Positions 16,899 to 27,150 of a DNA stretch of 64,000 bases are shown in pieces. The translations under genes were made by a program, and so were the position numbers. Position 1 is the first letter of the stretch; every line of letters begins with the position of its first letter. The stretch comes from Niabella beijingensis (GTDB lineage Bacteria; Bacteroidota; Bacteroidia; Chitinophagales; Chitinophagaceae). Below the pieces are notes generated by a model. That model had not been told where the DNA came from. It did no database searches and worked only from the letters and a program-made list of their open reading frames with translations. The stretch lies in contig NZ_JAIQDI010000001.1 of NCBI RefSeq assembly GCF_020034665.1, positions 2,418,001 through 2,482,000 of the forward strand, read 5' to 3'.

Positions 16899-17981
16899 AT
16901 GGCGGAAGCTACAAGTTCTATCTATTTTAATACCGCTGCCTGTGGATTGATACCCGAAACCGTTTTGCAGGCAGGCACCACCCTGTATAAGAATTTTGAA
17001 CACAACAGCTCAGCTGCAAGCGAGCTGTGGCGCGATGTGGAAGCTGCTGTGATCCGGAAAAACACCGCCGCATTTATCGGTGCCGGTATGGAACATATTG
17101 CATTTGTTCCCAATTTTTCCTTTGGTATGAACGCAGTGGTACACGCTTTAAAGGGCGATGAAAAGGTACTGCTGTACCGGAAGGATTTTCCATCAGTTTA
17201 CATTCCATTCCTGATTAACAAATTCGATATCGTGTGGCTGGATGATGAAGACGGTTTTTTTATAGATATAGAAAAAATAAAAGATCTTATAAGAAAAGAG
17301 GGCATCCGCCTGGTGGCCATCAGTCATGTGCAGTGGCAGACCGGTTTTAAAATCGACCTGAAAACACTTTGTGACAGCTGCCGTTCGCTGGGTACCCGTA
17401 CCATCATCGATGCCACTCAAAGTATGGGCGCTGTACACATTTCGCTTTCTGAAATTCAGCCGGATGTTTGCATCTCCAGTAATTATAAATGGATGAATGC
17501 CGGTTTCGGCACCGGAATCCTGTATATGCGTCCGGATTTTGCAGCAGAATACCCGCCAAAAGTATCCGGGGCCCACAGCAACGCCTATCAGTATTCGGGT
17601 AATACTTTTTCATCCAACAACAGCGTGCTTAACTATGAACCCGGGGGATTAAATATGTACGGACTGACCATTTTAAACAGGGCTATTGAGATAAAACAGG
17701 AACGCGGGCTTGCGGCGATCGAAGCACATAATACCGCGCTTGCCCGGCTGCTGCTGCCTGAACTTCCGTCCTGTGGTCTGGACTTACTGGGACCGCCGGA
17801 TACAACCAACAGAAGTTCCATTATCGTAATAAACGATGCCGAAGGGCTGCATGATCATCTTTCTCAAAACAACATCATCACGACCCGCCGCAACGGCCGC
17901 ATCCGCATTAGCCTGCATTACCACAATACAGAAGCAGAGGTCTCCCGGTTTATCGCCAGCATAAGGGACTGGAGAAAATAA
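16899..17981 (+). CDS. class V PLP-dependent aminotransferase family enzyme
   Basis: 360 aa, cytoplasmic. Fold-type I motifs: DATQSMGAVH (D171, Q174) for the pyridine nitrogen and phosphate, SSNYKWMNAGFGTGILY with K197 as the PLP Schiff-base lysine, and a C-terminal RNGRIRISLHYHNTEAEV. The family covers cysteine desulfurases, kynureninase-like and isopenicillin-N-epimerase-like enzymes. It lacks the long catalytic Cys loop of NifS/IscS, so desulfurase activity is not evident. The substrate cannot be assigned. Its 3' end faces glpF with 39 nt between. Confidence 0.85.
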   Translation: MAEATSSIYFNTAACGLIPETVLQAGTTLYKNFEHNSSAASELWRDVEAAVIRKNTAAFIGAGMEHIAFVPNFSFGMNAVVHALKGDEKVLLYRKDFPSVYIPFLINKFDIVWLDDEDGFFIDIEKIKDLIRKEGIRLVAISHVQWQTGFKIDLKTLCDSCRSLGTRTIIDATQSMGAVHISLSEIQPDVCISSNYKWMNAGFGTGILYMRPDFAAEYPPKVSGAHSNAYQYSGNTFSSNNSVLNYEPGGLNMYGLTILNRAIEIKQERGLAAIEAHNTALARLLLPELPSCGLDLLGPPDTTNRSSIIVINDAEGLHDHLSQNNIITTRRNGRIRISLHYHNTEAEVSRFIASIRDWRK

Positions 17982-18020
17982 AGCGGCGGTTGAACGGGTC
18001 CGTTTTAAATAACCAGCAAT

Positions 18021-18728
18021 TTATACCAGTTGTTGGAATATAATTGCTGCCAGCAGGGCACCGATCAATGGTCCGAGAATAGGGATCCAGCTGTAGCTCC
18101 AGTCGCTGCTGCCTTTTTTACCGATGGGCAGGATCGCGTGCATAATGCGCGGGCCAAAATCGCGCACCGGGTTGATCGCATAACCGGTCGGGCCGCCAAG
18201 ACTCAAACCGATCGCCAGTACGATAAAGGCCACCGGCAAAGCGTCCAGCGCACCCAGGCTATTGGAGGGAGCAATAATAAACAGGACTGAAAGGATCAGC
18301 ACAAAGGTTCCGATGATCTCGGTGATCAGGTTACTGGCCGTATTCCGGATGGCGGGCCCTGTGCTGAATACCGCCAGTTTTGCTGCGGTATCATCGGTTT
18401 CCAGGAAGTGCTGCCGGTAAGCCGCCCATACGCCGAGCTGACCCAGCATGGCTCCCAGCAATTGTCCGCCAAGATATTCGGGGATCAGTGTTGGTTCTAT
18501 TTTCCCCAGGTAGGCCAAGGCCACTGTTACTGCGGGGTTCAAATGGGCGCCGCTTGCTTTTGAAGAAACAAACACCCCAACGAAAACTGCCATGGCCCAA
18601 CCCATAGCTATTACGATCCAGCCGCTGCTGTTTCCTTTGGTTTTATTTAATACCACATTGGCAACGACGCCGTTTCCCAGTATAATAAGAAAAAAGGTCC
18701 CGATCAATTCACTTGTAAAAATATTCAT
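18021..18728 (-). CDS. glpF: glycerol uptake facilitator (aquaglyceroporin)
   Basis: 235 aa from the ATG at 18728 (MNIFTSELIGTFFLIILGNG), which matches where MIP proteins begin; an upstream in-frame ATG would add 20 unlikely residues. The six-helix MIP fold has the first pore motif HLNPAVTVALAY, but the second is INPVRDFGPR instead of the usual NPA. The Arg of the selectivity filter is kept. The channel passes glycerol through the inner membrane. It follows glpK by 134 nt on the same strand, so glpKF is probably one unit. Confidence 0.93.
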   Translation of the reverse strand: MNIFTSELIGTFFLIILGNGVVANVVLNKTKGNSSGWIVIAMGWAMAVFVGVFVSSKASGAHLNPAVTVALAYLGKIEPTLIPEYLGGQLLGAMLGQLGVWAAYRQHFLETDDTAAKLAVFSTGPAIRNTASNLITEIIGTFVLILSVLFIIAPSNSLGALDALPVAFIVLAIGLSLGGPTGYAINPVRDFGPRIMHAILPIGKKGSSDWSYSWIPILGPLIGALLAAIIFQQLV

Positions 18729-18862
18729 ATCGCTTTTTTTATTAGTAAGAAGTGAGCCGCGTGAAGGAGAGATCCTAAACTGACTCATTACGAACCTGCA
18801 CGTGTCAACATGACCCCTGTTGATAATTCACGATTCGCTTTTCGCTCCTGAAATCTTAAACA

Positions 18863-20359
18863 TCAACCTTCCTCTGCCCAAACCTGTGCGGCACGTACCG
18901 CGCGTTTCCAGCCCTTGCTCAACTGTTCCCGCACGTCGTCTTTCATATAGGCCTCAAAGCGCTGATCCACCTGCCAGTATTGCTTTACTTCATCCAGGTC
19001 TTTCCAGAAACCGACTGCCAGTCCGCTGAGGTAAGCGGCTCCCAGGGCTGTTGTTTCCGTTATTTTCGGGCGTACCACCGTCGTGTTTAATAAATTCGCC
19101 TGGAACTGCATCAGGTAGTTGTTCACGGTAGCGCCGCCATCTACCCGAACTTCTTTGATCTGCAGTCCTGCATCCGCTTCCATTGCTTTTAATACATCCA
19201 TTGTCTGATAGGCGATGCTTTCTATTGCGGCACGTGCAATATGGCCATCGGAGCTGCCACGGGTAAGCCCGGTGATGATGCCCCGTGCATGCTGGTTCCA
19301 GTAAGGCGCGCCCAAACCGGTAAAGGCCGGAACCATATACACTCCGCCATTGTCGGTTTCCGTTGCAGTAAGGGCCTCGATATCGCCGGATTTCTGAATC
19401 AGTTTTAGTCCGTCGCGCAGCCACTGCACCACGGCACCGGCAATAAATACGCTTCCTTCCAGCGCATAGCTTACTTCATTATTGAGCTTCCATGCAATGG
19501 TGGTAAGCAGGTTATTTTTTGAGGGCACCGGCTTATTGCCTGTATTCATCAGCATAAAGCAACCCGTGCCGTAGGTGTTTTTTACCATCCCAGACTGGGT
19601 GCACATCTGTCCGAACAAGGCTGACTGCTGATCTCCGGCAATACCGCTCACCGGTATCTGTGCCGCAGTAAGCAATTGCTGGGTATGGCCATAGACCTCA
19701 CTGCTGGAGCGGACTTCGGGCATCATGCTGAGCGGGATACCGAACAGCCGCAGCAATTCTTCATCCCACTGCAGGGTATGGATGTTATAGGCCATGGTCC
19801 GGGAAGCATTGCTTACATCCGTGGCATGTACTTTTCCATTGGTCAGTTTCCATAGCAGCCAGGAGTCGACGGTACCGAAACAGAGATCGCCGTTCTGTGC
19901 TTTTGCTTTGGCCCCCTCCACATTTTCCAGTATCCACCTTATTTTCGTTGCAGAAAAATAGGCATCTGTAACAAGCCCTGTTTTTTCCCGGATAATATCG
20001 GCAGATCCGTCTTTTTTCAGCGCATCACAATAATCCGAGGTACGCCGGTCCTGCCATACAATGGCGTTATAAACCAGTTGGGACGTCTTCCGGTCCCAAA
20101 CCACGGTGGTCTCCCGCTGATTGGTAATTCCGATGGAAACAATATCCTGCGTCGTAAGTCCGGCCTTTACCACCGCTTCTGTGGCCACCCCCAGCTGGGT
20201 AGACCAGATCTCATTGGCATCGTGCTCTACCCAGCCGGGCTGGGGAAAGATCTGGGTGAATTCCTTTTGAGCAACAGCAACAATGTTACCAGCTTTATCA
20301 AAAATGATCGCGCGGGAGCTTGTTGTTCCCTGGTCGAGGGATAGAACATATTTTGGCAT
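18863..20359 (-). CDS. glpK: glycerol kinase
   Basis: 498 aa, the normal GlpK length. FGGY-family kinase that phosphorylates glycerol to glycerol-3-phosphate. The N-terminus reads [20 protein letters not shown] (phosphate-1 loop); later [46 protein letters not shown] and [19 protein letters not shown] complete the signature. The start at 20359 is chosen over 20365 because it aligns with other GlpKs. Together with glpF, glpD and the phosphodiesterase gene it channels glycerol into glycolysis. Confidence 0.97.
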   Translation of the reverse strand: MPKYVLSLDQGTTSSRAIIFDKAGNIVAVAQKEFTQIFPQPGWVEHDANEIWSTQLGVATEAVVKAGLTTQDIVSIGITNQRETTVVWDRKTSQLVYNAIVWQDRRTSDYCDALKKDGSADIIREKTGLVTDAYFSATKIRWILENVEGAKAKAQNGDLCFGTVDSWLLWKLTNGKVHATDVSNASRTMAYNIHTLQWDEELLRLFGIPLSMMPEVRSSSEVYGHTQQLLTAAQIPVSGIAGDQQSALFGQMCTQSGMVKNTYGTGCFMLMNTGNKPVPSKNNLLTTIAWKLNNEVSYALEGSVFIAGAVVQWLRDGLKLIQKSGDIEALTATETDNGGVYMVPAFTGLGAPYWNQHARGIITGLTRGSSDGHIARAAIESIAYQTMDVLKAMEADAGLQIKEVRVDGGATVNNYLMQFQANLLNTTVVRPKITETTALGAAYLSGLAVGFWKDLDEVKQYWQVDQRFEAYMKDDVREQLSKGWKRAVRAAQVWAEEG

Positions 20360-20534
20360 ATACAATCTTGTTTATAAAAAAGTGAATATAAAAAATTCTG
20401 TTTATGAGCAGGCAATAAATTTAAAAAAATCAATCCGCACAAATCCGTTAATGATGTCCTTCTTCTATCGTGGCCGGTTCATTTTAAATCGTTCTGCTCT
20501 GTTAGCCAGGGGCGGCAGGCCTGCAGAGAAATAT

Positions 20535-21548
20535 TTACGGATGCGTACATTCATGAAAATGATCTCCTGCGGGATAGCTGAATGTGTTTACCAGCTTCCA
20601 TCTTGCCTTATATAATCCTATAGAAGTATTTTTATATACTACGGCGCCATTAATATCCAATACCTGGTCCGTTCTCCATGATTCGCCGCCAGCACCGTTT
20701 GCTTTTGCAATAATCGTTTGATAACCGGATGGCCCGGAAGTTACAGATTTAACACCACTGGTGGCTTTTATCAAAGTAAAAGCGCCTGTGGTCACGTTGA
20801 ACCTGTAAATATTTCCTGAGTTGGTCAGCCAGAGATCTGTGGTGCTACCGTATACAGGAAACAGTTCATGCGCATTACCCTGAGGCATTGTATAGGTTGC
20901 TTTAAGCGTGAGCTTCGGAGCGGTGCAGCTGCCGTTATACGTGAACACTTTCAGCTTGTCTTTCCCCGCAGCGTATAATTGCTGACGGGCATGATCCCAT
21001 ACTACATTATGTACATCTTCAAATGTTGCAGCCTTTACCTGGCTGGATTGGTCATTAATATAAGAATCCACGGTGAATATCATCAGGTAGCCCCCGGTGG
21101 TGGAGGCCGTTACCACATTGCCATTGGGCAATAACTCTGCAGAATGTGTATTACCCCCCGCATAGTCGTACCAGATCGCTTTTTTACTGGATACGCTGAT
21201 GAGGGCCACACCGCCTCCTGATGCTGTTGCCAGAATATAACTGCCGTTATAAACCAGTTTGGCATCGCTCAGGTTGGAAAACCATGCCTGCGCCGCACTG
21301 TGTATCATGGCATAGGAACCGGAAGCCTTCCATTCCCATGTGATCTGGTTGTTGTTGGCGATATCCACCATAATGATCCGTGCATTTTTCTGATCACAGA
21401 TAATCATTTCTTTTGGTGTGACCGCTAAAGCGGCGGCAGCCAGTTTCGAAGATGGTTCCCTGCTTGCTACGGGGCCTCTCAGATTGTTATTCGTTTTGTT
21501 GCAGGCTGCTGTAAACAGCATCATTACGGCGATAAGCAATGGTTTCAT
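20535..21548 (-). CDS. DUF6528-like lipoprotein (beta-propeller)
   Basis: 337 aa. MKPLLIAVMMLFTAAC is a lipoprotein signal, Cys16. The mature protein repeats WD/propeller-like strands (EMIICDQKNARIIMVDI; ITWEWKAS; KLVYNGSYILATASGGG) and ends GDHFHECTHP. This looks like DUF6528, a Bacteroidota surface-lipoprotein family without known activity; the call is by pattern. It starts 23 nt after the phosphodiesterase gene, so it probably belongs to that transcript and may bind the substrate at the cell surface. Confidence 0.6.
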   Translation of the reverse strand: MKPLLIAVMMLFTAACNKTNNNLRGPVASREPSSKLAAAALAVTPKEMIICDQKNARIIMVDIANNNQITWEWKASGSYAMIHSAAQAWFSNLSDAKLVYNGSYILATASGGGVALISVSSKKAIWYDYAGGNTHSAELLPNGNVVTASTTGGYLMIFTVDSYINDQSSQVKAATFEDVHNVVWDHARQQLYAAGKDKLKVFTYNGSCTAPKLTLKATYTMPQGNAHELFPVYGSTTDLWLTNSGNIYRFNVTTGAFTLIKATSGVKSVTSGPSGYQTIIAKANGAGGESWRTDQVLDINGAVVYKNTSIGLYKARWKLVNTFSYPAGDHFHECTHP

Positions 21549-21571
21549 GTTTGAAGGGTTTAGCGTAAAAA

Positions 21572-22483
21572 TTATTTTAACTGGTAAAATAAATCCGGGT
21601 AATCTGTGATCACTCCGTCCGCGCCCATATCTGCCAGGTTCTTTATGATCCCGATCTCATCGGCCGTCCAGGGCACGATCTTCATATTTTTCTGATGGCA
21701 TTCCTTTACCAGCTGCGGTGTAACGATCGAGTAGTGCGGGCTATAGTATTCCGGTACATAGCCCAGGCTTTTCAGCTGCTCATCGAGGCTGCGTTTTTCT
21801 TTATCGCCGATCAGAAGCGAGGTTTGTACCTGCGGATATTTTTCGTGCATTATTTTCAACGCCCGTTCATCAAAACACTGGATGATCATGCGTTTTCCGA
21901 TATTGAAAGGCAATATCGTCTGCATGGCCAGATCCGTAAATTCCGCTACAGGCGGACAGGAAACCCCTTCTCCTTTCGGGTTGGATTTTATCTCGATATT
22001 GTATTGGATCTTTACCCCTTTCTTATTTGCGTAGGCCTCCGTTGCCGTCAGCAGGTCTTTTAGCAGTGGCTTTACAGCCGCCATTTTCTTCTGACGCGGA
22101 ACGGCCGCATAAAACTTTTTGCCTACATCATATTTTTTTATGGAATCATAGGTCATGGTGTACAGGATCCGTTTCTTTGATTCAGCCGGGGTCAGCGTAT
22201 CCCCCTCGGGGGTGGTTGTAAACCCGGCATTGAAAGCGGCATCATGCGATACCACGATCTGCCCGTCCCGCGTTACCTGCATATCCATTTCCAGTGTGGT
22301 TACTCCCATGTCTATGGCATTCAGCATTGCAGGAATGGTATTCTCCGGCATCAGTCCCTTGCCGCCCCGGTGTGCTTCCATATCAAAGTGTTTATACTTT
22401 GCCGGAAGTTCAATTTTTTTTTGTGCGCTGCATGCCGCCACCGTAACCAGCCATACCGTTGTGCATAGTAATCTACTTTTCAT
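21572..22483 (-). CDS. glycerophosphodiester phosphodiesterase
   Basis: 303 aa with a signal peptide ending in AAC-S (probably lipid-anchored), so it acts in the periplasm or at the surface. GDPD motifs: EAHRGGKGLMPENTIPAML (catalytic His and PENT), TTLEMDMQVTRDGQIVVSHD (metal-binding E/D and second His), YNIEIKSNPK (Glu) and MGADGVITDYPDLF at the end. It cleaves glycerophosphodiesters to glycerol-3-phosphate plus an alcohol. It follows the GDSL hydrolase gene by 1 nt (translational coupling). Context with glpF, glpK and glpD supplies the route for its product. Confidence 0.95.
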   Translation of the reverse strand: MKSRLLCTTVWLVTVAACSAQKKIELPAKYKHFDMEAHRGGKGLMPENTIPAMLNAIDMGVTTLEMDMQVTRDGQIVVSHDAAFNAGFTTTPEGDTLTPAESKKRILYTMTYDSIKKYDVGKKFYAAVPRQKKMAAVKPLLKDLLTATEAYANKKGVKIQYNIEIKSNPKGEGVSCPPVAEFTDLAMQTILPFNIGKRMIIQCFDERALKIMHEKYPQVQTSLLIGDKEKRSLDEQLKSLGYVPEYYSPHYSIVTPQLVKECHQKNMKIVPWTADEIGIIKNLADMGADGVITDYPDLFYQLK

Positions 22484-22484
22484 G

Positions 22485-23180
22485 TTATAAATATTTTCCT
22501 TCTTTTAAAATTTTCACCCAGCGTTCGTATCCTTTTATATTCAGGTGCAGTCCGTCATAGGTAAGTGTTGGGTCCAGTTTACCATCCTTTAGAAAATGCG
22601 GATGCAGATCGATCACCGTGATGCCCGTTTCTTTCCCCAATTTCTTCAGCCCTTCATTTACAGCAGCGATGTGTGCATCTTTTCCGTAATGGTTTTTCTT
22701 TGGCGGGATATCGCTGTTCACCGGCAATACCGTCTGAAAATAAATTTTTGTAGCCGGGCTTTCGGTTTGCAGCTGGCTGATAATGCGTTTGTAATTGTCA
22801 AGGATCACTGCATCCGGAACATTGCGGGAAATATCGTTGGTGCCGATAAGGATAAACACTTTTTGCGGTTTTCCTTCCGTCACTTCATGCAGGCGTTCCA
22901 GCACACCAAACGTAATGTCACCACTGATACCCCGGTTCCGGGCATCGGGGTTTTTCAGCAGTTCCGACCAGTCCACACCAGCCGTGATGCTGTTGCCAAG
23001 GAAAATAATATCCTTTGAGGAATTGGGAAAGGCATTGAACTGGTCCACCCGCAGTTTATAACTTCCGGGACGGTAAGTACTGTCCCAAGTGGGGGACTGG
23101 GCGTTACTGTGAGCAGCGCCAAGCATACTGCCTACAATAAGGCAACAGCTTATTGCTTGTTTTAATTTGAGTTTCATCAT
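22485..23180 (-). CDS. secreted SGNH/GDSL hydrolase
   Basis: 231 aa with a signal peptide (ending AAHSNAQ). SGNH blocks are intact: IIFLGNSITAG (block I, nucleophile Ser), NRGISGDITF (block II, Gly), LIGTNDISRN (block III, Asn) and TYDGLHLNIKGYERW (block V, Asp and His). The family contains esterases and lipases. Coupled by 1 nt to the glycerophosphodiester phosphodiesterase, it could remove acyl groups before diester cleavage, although sugar O-acetylesterases share the same fold. The fold is certain; the substrate is an inference. Confidence 0.9.
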   Translation of the reverse strand: MMKLKLKQAISCCLIVGSMLGAAHSNAQSPTWDSTYRPGSYKLRVDQFNAFPNSSKDIIFLGNSITAGVDWSELLKNPDARNRGISGDITFGVLERLHEVTEGKPQKVFILIGTNDISRNVPDAVILDNYKRIISQLQTESPATKIYFQTVLPVNSDIPPKKNHYGKDAHIAAVNEGLKKLGKETGITVIDLHPHFLKDGKLDPTLTYDGLHLNIKGYERWVKILKEGKYL

Positions 23181-23272
23181 TTTTCTTTACTGTTCTTTTA
23201 TTAATCAACAGAAGCAGCAATACAAGACAAGAGGTACAAGGTGAGCGGCTTTATCCTTCTTGTGTCCTGCTT

Positions 23273-23785
23273 TTATCCTGCTTCGTTTGTAAATAGGAAT
23301 TCCATAGGATCACTGACATCTTCTCCGCATTCATTTTTAATTATACAATCAAATACATAGTCGCCAGGCGGAAGAGCTACAGGAAACAGGTAATTACCAC
23401 TCTTTGAAAAATTGTGGATTGTCCCCGAACCCATAAAATTGAAGGTTGGCCCATTTTCGTAAATCGAATATTCGAGTATATAGGTACCACTTCCCGTAAA
23501 ATTCATATTAAAATTGTTGTACTGGGTAACCTGATTATATTCTATGTTCATGCTTATAAGACTCGCCCAGGTAGTTCCACTACAGTCTGAATCCGAAACC
23601 ACTCTAGTTAAGTTATTTAATTTGCTTTCCCTAAAGTTTCTGTCGTACGATTTTTGTACTGCTCCCCGTAAATGAATATTTTTTGTCGGAGCTATAGTTT
23701 TTTCTGCTCTTGTAAAAGCTGTAAGACTAACAAATGCTATCAGCAATATAAAAATTCCGATTGTAATGGTTCTTGTTTTTTTCAT
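23273..23785 (-). CDS. small exported protein of unknown function
   Basis: 170 aa. An N-terminal hydrophobic helix (9-25) is followed by a Ser/Asn/aromatic-rich beta-type sequence (NMNFTGSGTYILEYSIYENG) and a tail ending in two Cys-containing strands (FDCIIKNECGEDVSDP). No family is recognised. It appears visibly more A+T-rich than the neighbouring enzymes. Its place between the SusCD-associated lipoprotein and the GDSL hydrolase, on the same strand with gaps of 67 and 92 nt, suggests membership of the same locus. Confidence 0.65.
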   Translation of the reverse strand: MKKTRTITIGIFILLIAFVSLTAFTRAEKTIAPTKNIHLRGAVQKSYDRNFRESKLNNLTRVVSDSDCSGTTWASLISMNIEYNQVTQYNNFNMNFTGSGTYILEYSIYENGPTFNFMGSGTIHNFSKSGNYLFPVALPPGDYVFDCIIKNECGEDVSDPMEFLFTNEAG

Positions 23786-23852
23786 TTTTTTAGGTTTAAA
23801 GTAAACTAAAAATCTTGGGGTATATTAAATGAATAATAGTCCCCCTGCATTA

Positions 23853-25502
23853 CTATTCTACTATTCTTGTAATTAGCGAATCATTGGGGCCGCCGCGATC
23901 ATTTTCTATATCGGCAATAGTAGCTGCTACATGACCATCTTCTGTTTTTTGAAACAGTTCTATTACAACCTGTTTCCTGGCAGTAGTCCACCGGCCCAGG
24001 GTAATATTATATACGCCACCCATCATACTGAACAAGCCAGCATCAGCTTTCGACGGGTCGGGGTGTGCTGCATTTACCGGATAGGGCATATTGGTGGTAT
24101 TTCCAGCTGAACGATAATGTAAATACGGTACTATTACTGGTTTATAGGTGTCCGGATCGATGGCTATGGAGTACATGGAGTACCAGTCGTTATTACAAAT
24201 ACGATATCCCTGTATCGGGTTTTTGGAAGGGTCGTAGAGACCCGTGTTTCCTCCCGAGGCAATAAATAAAACGTCTTCGGGCACTGACGCTTCTGTAACC
24301 GAAGTTCCTTTAAACAAAGCTACACCACAGGCATTCCCGCTATTGGCAAAAGGGCCGCTTTCGGTAAATACGCTGGTTCGAACAAGCCCTCCATCGCCTG
24401 GATTGGTCGGTCCCCCCTTTACATTCAGATAAGTTTTTCCATACCAATTAGTTTCTTCGGGGAAAGAAACAGTACCTGCGTTTCCATTAATTTTCCTGTT
24501 TTGGAAGCCAAAATAAAAAAACTTCCCTTTAAGCGCAGTACCCGATGTAATATCCCATTTAATAGTACGTTTACCACCAGTGGCCCACCCAGCATCCAGC
24601 GTCGTAGGAGTAGAGGCTCCTGCATTGTTGCAAAATACAATGCTGTATGGAGTAACCGAAAAGTCAATATCTCTGGTCGCCATTATTTGTACGTATTCAT
24701 TCCCCCCATCTCCACCTTTAGGATCGCTCTGAATACCAGTAATAATCAAATCCTGCGCTGAAGTTCCCATGTCAACGATATCATCCCCTTCTCTTGTCCT
24801 CAATTCTACGGATCCATCGGTCTTTTTGAAGGGGATGCCTACATACGCCGCTAACATTAAAGGGGTGTTATTTGCGTGGGCTGCATTTGGATCGGTATAA
24901 AGCGTAAGGTCGCCAAAACCATCATTGATATTTTTAGCACCGCTGATCACATCGCCCGGTTTGGGGGCCGGGTTAAGGCTGGATTTATTAATAATGCAAA
25001 GCGAACTTTCATAAATATCCGGGTTGGCCAGCAATTGTGGTACAGTGATGGAGTTGATACCAACAAACCCCTTCCCCTTAGGTATGATCTTGGACACCGG
25101 TATACCTGTAATAGTTAAAATACCATTTTTACGGGTCAGGGTGCTCCCGATAATATCGATCATCAACGAATCTCCGGGATGATAATTAGCTGCAGCAGCA
25201 CCCATGTCTATTGAAATACCTCTTATTGTGTTGAGGCGGCGGCTATCCTGGACTATCAGCAGACCTTCCGGAATATTCCCGGCAGTATGATCTGATACAA
25301 CTACTGCTGCCAGATTTGTAGCACCATAAACACTTTCCTTGGTAATGGTTATATCCTGCCCTTTATACAAAGGGCGTACATCCAGAACGGAAACCACCTC
25401 GTATGGTACTCCTCCCGGATAATTTTCGTAGGTATTTTTGGTACAGCTATTAATGGTTATACCTACGCTTAGTACTAAAAAAAGATTGAATATATATTTC
25501 AT
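23853..25502 (-). CDS. DUF5689-like surface lipoprotein
   Basis: 549 aa. Lipoprotein signal with the Cys in TINSCTKN (residue 20). Residues ~35-240 (DVRPLYKGQDITITKESVYG, GLLIVQDSRRLNTIRGISID, VSKIIPKGKGF) fit DUF5689, a beta-barrel domain often found in third genes of SusCD operons. The second half is beta-rich and resembles a carbohydrate-binding or choice-of-anchor type module. It follows susD by 66 nt. The likely role is surface ligand binding, in the place SusE/SusF take in starch loci. Confidence 0.75.
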   Translation of the reverse strand: MKYIFNLFLVLSVGITINSCTKNTYENYPGGVPYEVVSVLDVRPLYKGQDITITKESVYGATNLAAVVVSDHTAGNIPEGLLIVQDSRRLNTIRGISIDMGAAAANYHPGDSLMIDIIGSTLTRKNGILTITGIPVSKIIPKGKGFVGINSITVPQLLANPDIYESSLCIINKSSLNPAPKPGDVISGAKNINDGFGDLTLYTDPNAAHANNTPLMLAAYVGIPFKKTDGSVELRTREGDDIVDMGTSAQDLIITGIQSDPKGGDGGNEYVQIMATRDIDFSVTPYSIVFCNNAGASTPTTLDAGWATGGKRTIKWDITSGTALKGKFFYFGFQNRKINGNAGTVSFPEETNWYGKTYLNVKGGPTNPGDGGLVRTSVFTESGPFANSGNACGVALFKGTSVTEASVPEDVLFIASGGNTGLYDPSKNPIQGYRICNNDWYSMYSIAIDPDTYKPVIVPYLHYRSAGNTTNMPYPVNAAHPDPSKADAGLFSMMGGVYNITLGRWTTARKQVVIELFQKTEDGHVAATIADIENDRGGPNDSLITRIVE

Positions 25503-25568
25503 CAGTGATTTTTTTTATTTCCTTTAATACTCCGACAATCTTCCCGCATTAGCAGAACTCTTCTGTTA

Positions 25569-27140
25569 TTATGGCTTTTGCCACCATACATTGGTATTGA
25601 TCTGATCAACCCCCTGTGCCGCCACGGCTGCTTTATAATTAGTCGGATTTGCAGATTGCACATAAACAGGATATACCAGACGTGCCGGCATCACGCTATT
25701 GTTTTGCAGGCCTTTTAACTGATCCAGATGTAAATTCGGATATCCTGTCCGCCGGTACTCAAACCACTGCTGCAGATCCGTCAGGAACAGGGCATAGTAT
25801 TTCTGTCCATGTATCAGTTCCATCTTTCTTTCCGGAGAAGTATTATCATCCCAGATAACGCTGCCGGCAGCAAGGTTCTCAAGGTGTGTGGCGAAATTGG
25901 TAGAATTAACATCTTCCGGAAAATCGGGTACCCAATAATTGATAGCAGACGCCATGCCCTGATAAAAATAGTCTTTTGCATCACCTCCGATCCATCCCTT
26001 AAGTGCTGCTTCCGCCAGTATAAACTGAACTTCGGCATACTGCATGATAATCCCCGTCCGCGGATTTTGCTGCAGTGACCAAACCCCGCCAGTACTGGTA
26101 TTATCATAGCTTTGGAAATAACATCCTTTCTCCTGACCCTTACCCGGTTCATATCCACTTGCCACTCCGCGCCATCCGCCGCCGCTTGCCTGCGCAATAC
26201 CCAGGCGGCCAATAGAGCCCGATCCATAAGGTTTTGCTGATGTCAGCCGGGGATCCGACCAGGTATTCAAACTATCCAGGAAATAACTGCAGATTGCCGG
26301 AGATCTGAAGTCCTGTACACGGATATTGTATACATACGGTGAGGTATAAGGATCAGTGCTGCTTACATCCCCAGTCCAAAGTACTCTTGCACAATCGGCG
26401 TTACTGGTCATAATAGGATAGTTTGCCGGATTTTCAACAATCGCTTTTATTTTTTCCTGGCATTGCTGTGCCACTTCAGCCTTTCCGGATATACGCAGCA
26501 GCAATCTTAAGTACAACGAATTCCCGAGTTTTCTCCATTTTGAAATATCGCCGTTGAAAACGGGATCACTCGACAAAACGATAGGCGTATTACCTGCCAG
26601 CAACTCATTGGCTTCTTCCAATTTATTAAACATTCCTTGATAGATATCTTTTTGCCGGTCAAAAACAGGTTGCACATTTCCCTGTTTTCCGCCAAGCGCC
26701 TCCTTGTAAGGGATATCACCATATGTATCTGTTAAGTTGGCAAACAGCCATGCCTCGCAAATGCGGGCAATTCCCTGATAGGATGTATTGATTTTACCGC
26801 CACTGCTTGCCAGGCTGTCAACGCTTCTGAAGTTGGTAAGTTGTACATACCAGGAATTCCATAAATAGTCCGACTGGCTTGCCCTGAATGCATACCGGAA
26901 TACGGTATTTTCTCCATCGCTTAAACTCACCGTAACCTGCATCAGTTCGTTTGTAAAGCTCCTGTTCCGGCTCATACCCGGCCAGATCGAGTTCACCAAT
27001 GCCGGTGCCAGTAATTTATCCGAAGAGGTCTCTAGTATATTAATAGGATCTATATTCAACTTTTCGAAACCCTTCTTACATGAATAGAGCGTTGATACCA
27101 TCAACAAAGCAAGGCCTGCAATAAGTAGTTGTTTTTTCAT
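25569..27140 (-). CDS. SusD/RagB-family outer-membrane lipoprotein
   Basis: 523 aa. Lipoprotein signal with Cys21 (LYSCKKGFEKLNIDP). It is of the SusD-like type common in Chitinophagaceae, with TPR-helix regions and typical GIARICEAWLFANLTDTYGDIPY (residues around 120) and MQYAEVQFILAEAAL (around 365). It forms the lid over the SusC transporter and captures ligand. It begins 10 nt after susC. The ligand cannot be read from the sequence; the locus suggests a glycerol-phosphate compound. Confidence 0.93.
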   Translation of the reverse strand: MKKQLLIAGLALLMVSTLYSCKKGFEKLNIDPINILETSSDKLLAPALVNSIWPGMSRNRSFTNELMQVTVSLSDGENTVFRYAFRASQSDYLWNSWYVQLTNFRSVDSLASSGGKINTSYQGIARICEAWLFANLTDTYGDIPYKEALGGKQGNVQPVFDRQKDIYQGMFNKLEEANELLAGNTPIVLSSDPVFNGDISKWRKLGNSLYLRLLLRISGKAEVAQQCQEKIKAIVENPANYPIMTSNADCARVLWTGDVSSTDPYTSPYVYNIRVQDFRSPAICSYFLDSLNTWSDPRLTSAKPYGSGSIGRLGIAQASGGGWRGVASGYEPGKGQEKGCYFQSYDNTSTGGVWSLQQNPRTGIIMQYAEVQFILAEAALKGWIGGDAKDYFYQGMASAINYWVPDFPEDVNSTNFATHLENLAAGSVIWDDNTSPERKMELIHGQKYYALFLTDLQQWFEYRRTGYPNLHLDQLKGLQNNSVMPARLVYPVYVQSANPTNYKAAVAAQGVDQINTNVWWQKP

Positions 27141-27150
27141 TTTAATAAAG

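Noticed and set aside
18729..18788. Longer GlpF start adding 20 residues
   Set aside because: The extension is hydrophilic and unlike MIP N-termini; the internal ATG at 18728 aligns with the family.
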